From contig JBIKVN010000078.1 of NCBI GenBank assembly GCA_044356865.1, forward strand, positions 1-12,571: a stretch of 12,571 nucleotides of DNA, given 5' to 3'. The position numbers were made by a program, and so were the translations under genes. The notes below the pieces were generated by a model that worked only from the letters and a program-made list of their open reading frames with translations, was not told the origin of the DNA and did no database searches. Shown here piece after piece: positions 12,246 to 12,571 of this stretch. The number at the start of each line of letters is the position of its first letter. Positions within the stretch are counted from its first letter, which is position 1. The DNA comes from JBEIUL01 sp044356865. Its GTDB lineage: Bacteria; Planctomycetota; Phycisphaerae; Phycisphaerales; SM1A02.

Positions 12246-12263
12246 TGCGCCTGTACAGGCGCA
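12246..12263. promoter_or_regulatory. 18-bp perfect palindrome, candidate operator
   Basis: TGCGCCTGTACAGGCGCA is a perfect inverted repeat with the core CTGTACAG. A related half-preserved sequence, GCGCCTGCACGGGC, lies at 12217-12230, 30 bp upstream, close to three helical turns. The location, 133 bp before the ATG and just upstream of a possible -10, suits a dimeric regulator. No cognate regulator can be named. Confidence 0.4.
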
Positions 12264-12266
12264 CGT

Positions 12267-12298
12267 TTGCCGTAACCCCTGAAATCCGGTGCTAGTTT
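12267..12298 (+). promoter_or_regulatory. Possible promoter of the last gene
   Basis: TTGCCG (12267-12272) and an extended -10-like TGCTAGTTT (12290-12298). The spacer of 20 bp to TAGTTT is long, so the -35 is uncertain. GGTGCTA here matches GGTGCTA before the P-type ATPase. Confidence 0.25.
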
Positions 12299-12383
12299 CT
12301 CTCGAACCCGGCGGGATTTGCCCCGGCCGTGGCAATTCGCGTCCTCGATGCGGGACCGAACCCCGTCCCCACACGCTCACCTG

Positions 12384-12390
12384 AAGGAGA
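12384..12390 (+). promoter_or_regulatory. Shine-Dalgarno AAGGAGA
   Basis: AAGGAGA ends 5 nt before the ATG at 12396 and decides the start of the signal-peptide protein. Confidence 0.75.
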
Positions 12391-12395
12391 GATCG

Positions 12396-12571
12396 ATGCC
12401 AGCCGTCCCGTCATCCCCGCTCGCCGCCGCCGTCCTCGCCTGCTCGCTCGCCGGGCTCGCCGGCGAGGCCCACGCCTCCCTGATCATCAACATCTACCAG
12501 GACGGCGCGGACGTCCGGTCCACCGTCAGCGGGTCGTTCAACACCGGGATCGCGCCCGGCTCGACGGGCTT
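12396..12571 (+). CDS. Secreted protein, probably PEP-CTERM type (3' end outside window)
   Basis: Only 58 residues are visible. The product begins with a signal peptide, LAAAVLACSLAGLAGEAHA, with cleavage probably after AHA, followed by SLIINIYQDGADVRSTVSGSFNTG. The mature start, a LIINIYQDG strand and Gly/Ser/Thr-rich sequence, resembles PEP-CTERM proteins of planctomycetes that are sorted by exosortase to the cell surface; the C-terminal PEP-CTERM signal itself lies beyond the window, so this is an inference. The ATG at 12396 is supported by a strong Shine-Dalgarno. It has its own long leader with a palindrome, unlike the packed genes upstream, which suggests independent regulation. Confidence 0.7.
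   Translation, partial: MPAVPSSPLAAAVLACSLAGLAGEAHASLIINIYQDGADVRSTVSGSFNTGIAPGSTG

Larger units (their letters stand above)
12075..12395. other. Intergenic region before the secreted protein gene
   Basis: No gene is seen; frames on both strands give Arg/Pro-rich shadow products. It holds a 12-bp palindrome CGTTGGCCAACG (12138-12149), the 18-bp palindrome at 12246-12263, a weaker related site at 12217-12230, and a possible promoter before the last gene. Confidence 0.6.

Noticed and set aside
11988..12380. Minus-strand frame before the last gene
   Set aside because: Arg/Pro/Ser-rich product, no start signal, and it overlaps the palindromes and the leader of the secreted protein gene.

Overview
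The window is GC-rich bacterial DNA with dense, short-spaced genes and frequent GTG starts. It most likely comes from a member of the Planctomycetota. This is an inference from three things: the PurN variant (SGGGR in the glycine loop, LLPRHGG after the NIHP motif); a planctomycete-style secreted TPR/metalloprotease/PDZ protein; and a 3'-terminal signal-peptide protein whose start (ASLIINIYQDG) resembles the PEP-CTERM proteins common in that phylum. No rRNA, tRNA or CRISPR array was seen.

Positions 1-5365 hold eight plus-strand genes packed as a likely operon. They are the 3' end of uvrA, a YciA-type acyl-CoA thioesterase, purN, the secreted TPR-metalloprotease-PDZ protein, a DUF502 membrane protein, hpf (ribosome hibernation), ptsN (EIIA-Ntr-like) and ptsH (HPr-like). 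Two junctions are GTGA stop/start overlaps. The hpf-ptsN-HPr order recalls the proteobacterial rpoN-hpf-ptsN-npr locus and suggests a link between phosphotransfer signalling and ribosome hibernation.

Positions 5366-7184 are an accessory island. It has two exact 39-bp direct repeats, a hairpin, a minus-strand Y1/HUH transposase of the RAYT/IS200-like type with an unusually long C-terminal tail, and a three-unit 13-bp tandem repeat between the transposase and gpsA. Positions 7185-8198 are gpsA on the minus strand. It is divergent from a P1B-like P-type ATPase whose usual CPC membrane motif reads APG. The ATPase is followed closely by nrdR and, through another GTGA overlap, a four-repeat ankyrin protein.

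Positions 11333-12080 look rearranged. A small possible ORF follows the ankyrin gene. An irregular array of TGGACAGGCC motifs comes next, and then a second, broken copy of the ankyrin 3' end and of the small ORF. A secreted protein gene starts at 12396 behind a good ribosome binding site and an 18-bp perfect palindrome.

The most striking signal is the 10-mer TGGACAGGCC. It occurs at least 14 times on either strand: eight times in the 11565-11830 array, twice in the 39-bp repeats, once next to the 13-mer array, once over the gpsA start codon, and once each inside purN and the metalloprotease gene. It behaves like a dispersed, possibly mobile or functional short motif (REP-like, uptake-sequence-like or recombination-related). 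A RAYT-type transposase lies in the middle of it. The link between the two is a hypothesis, not a demonstration.
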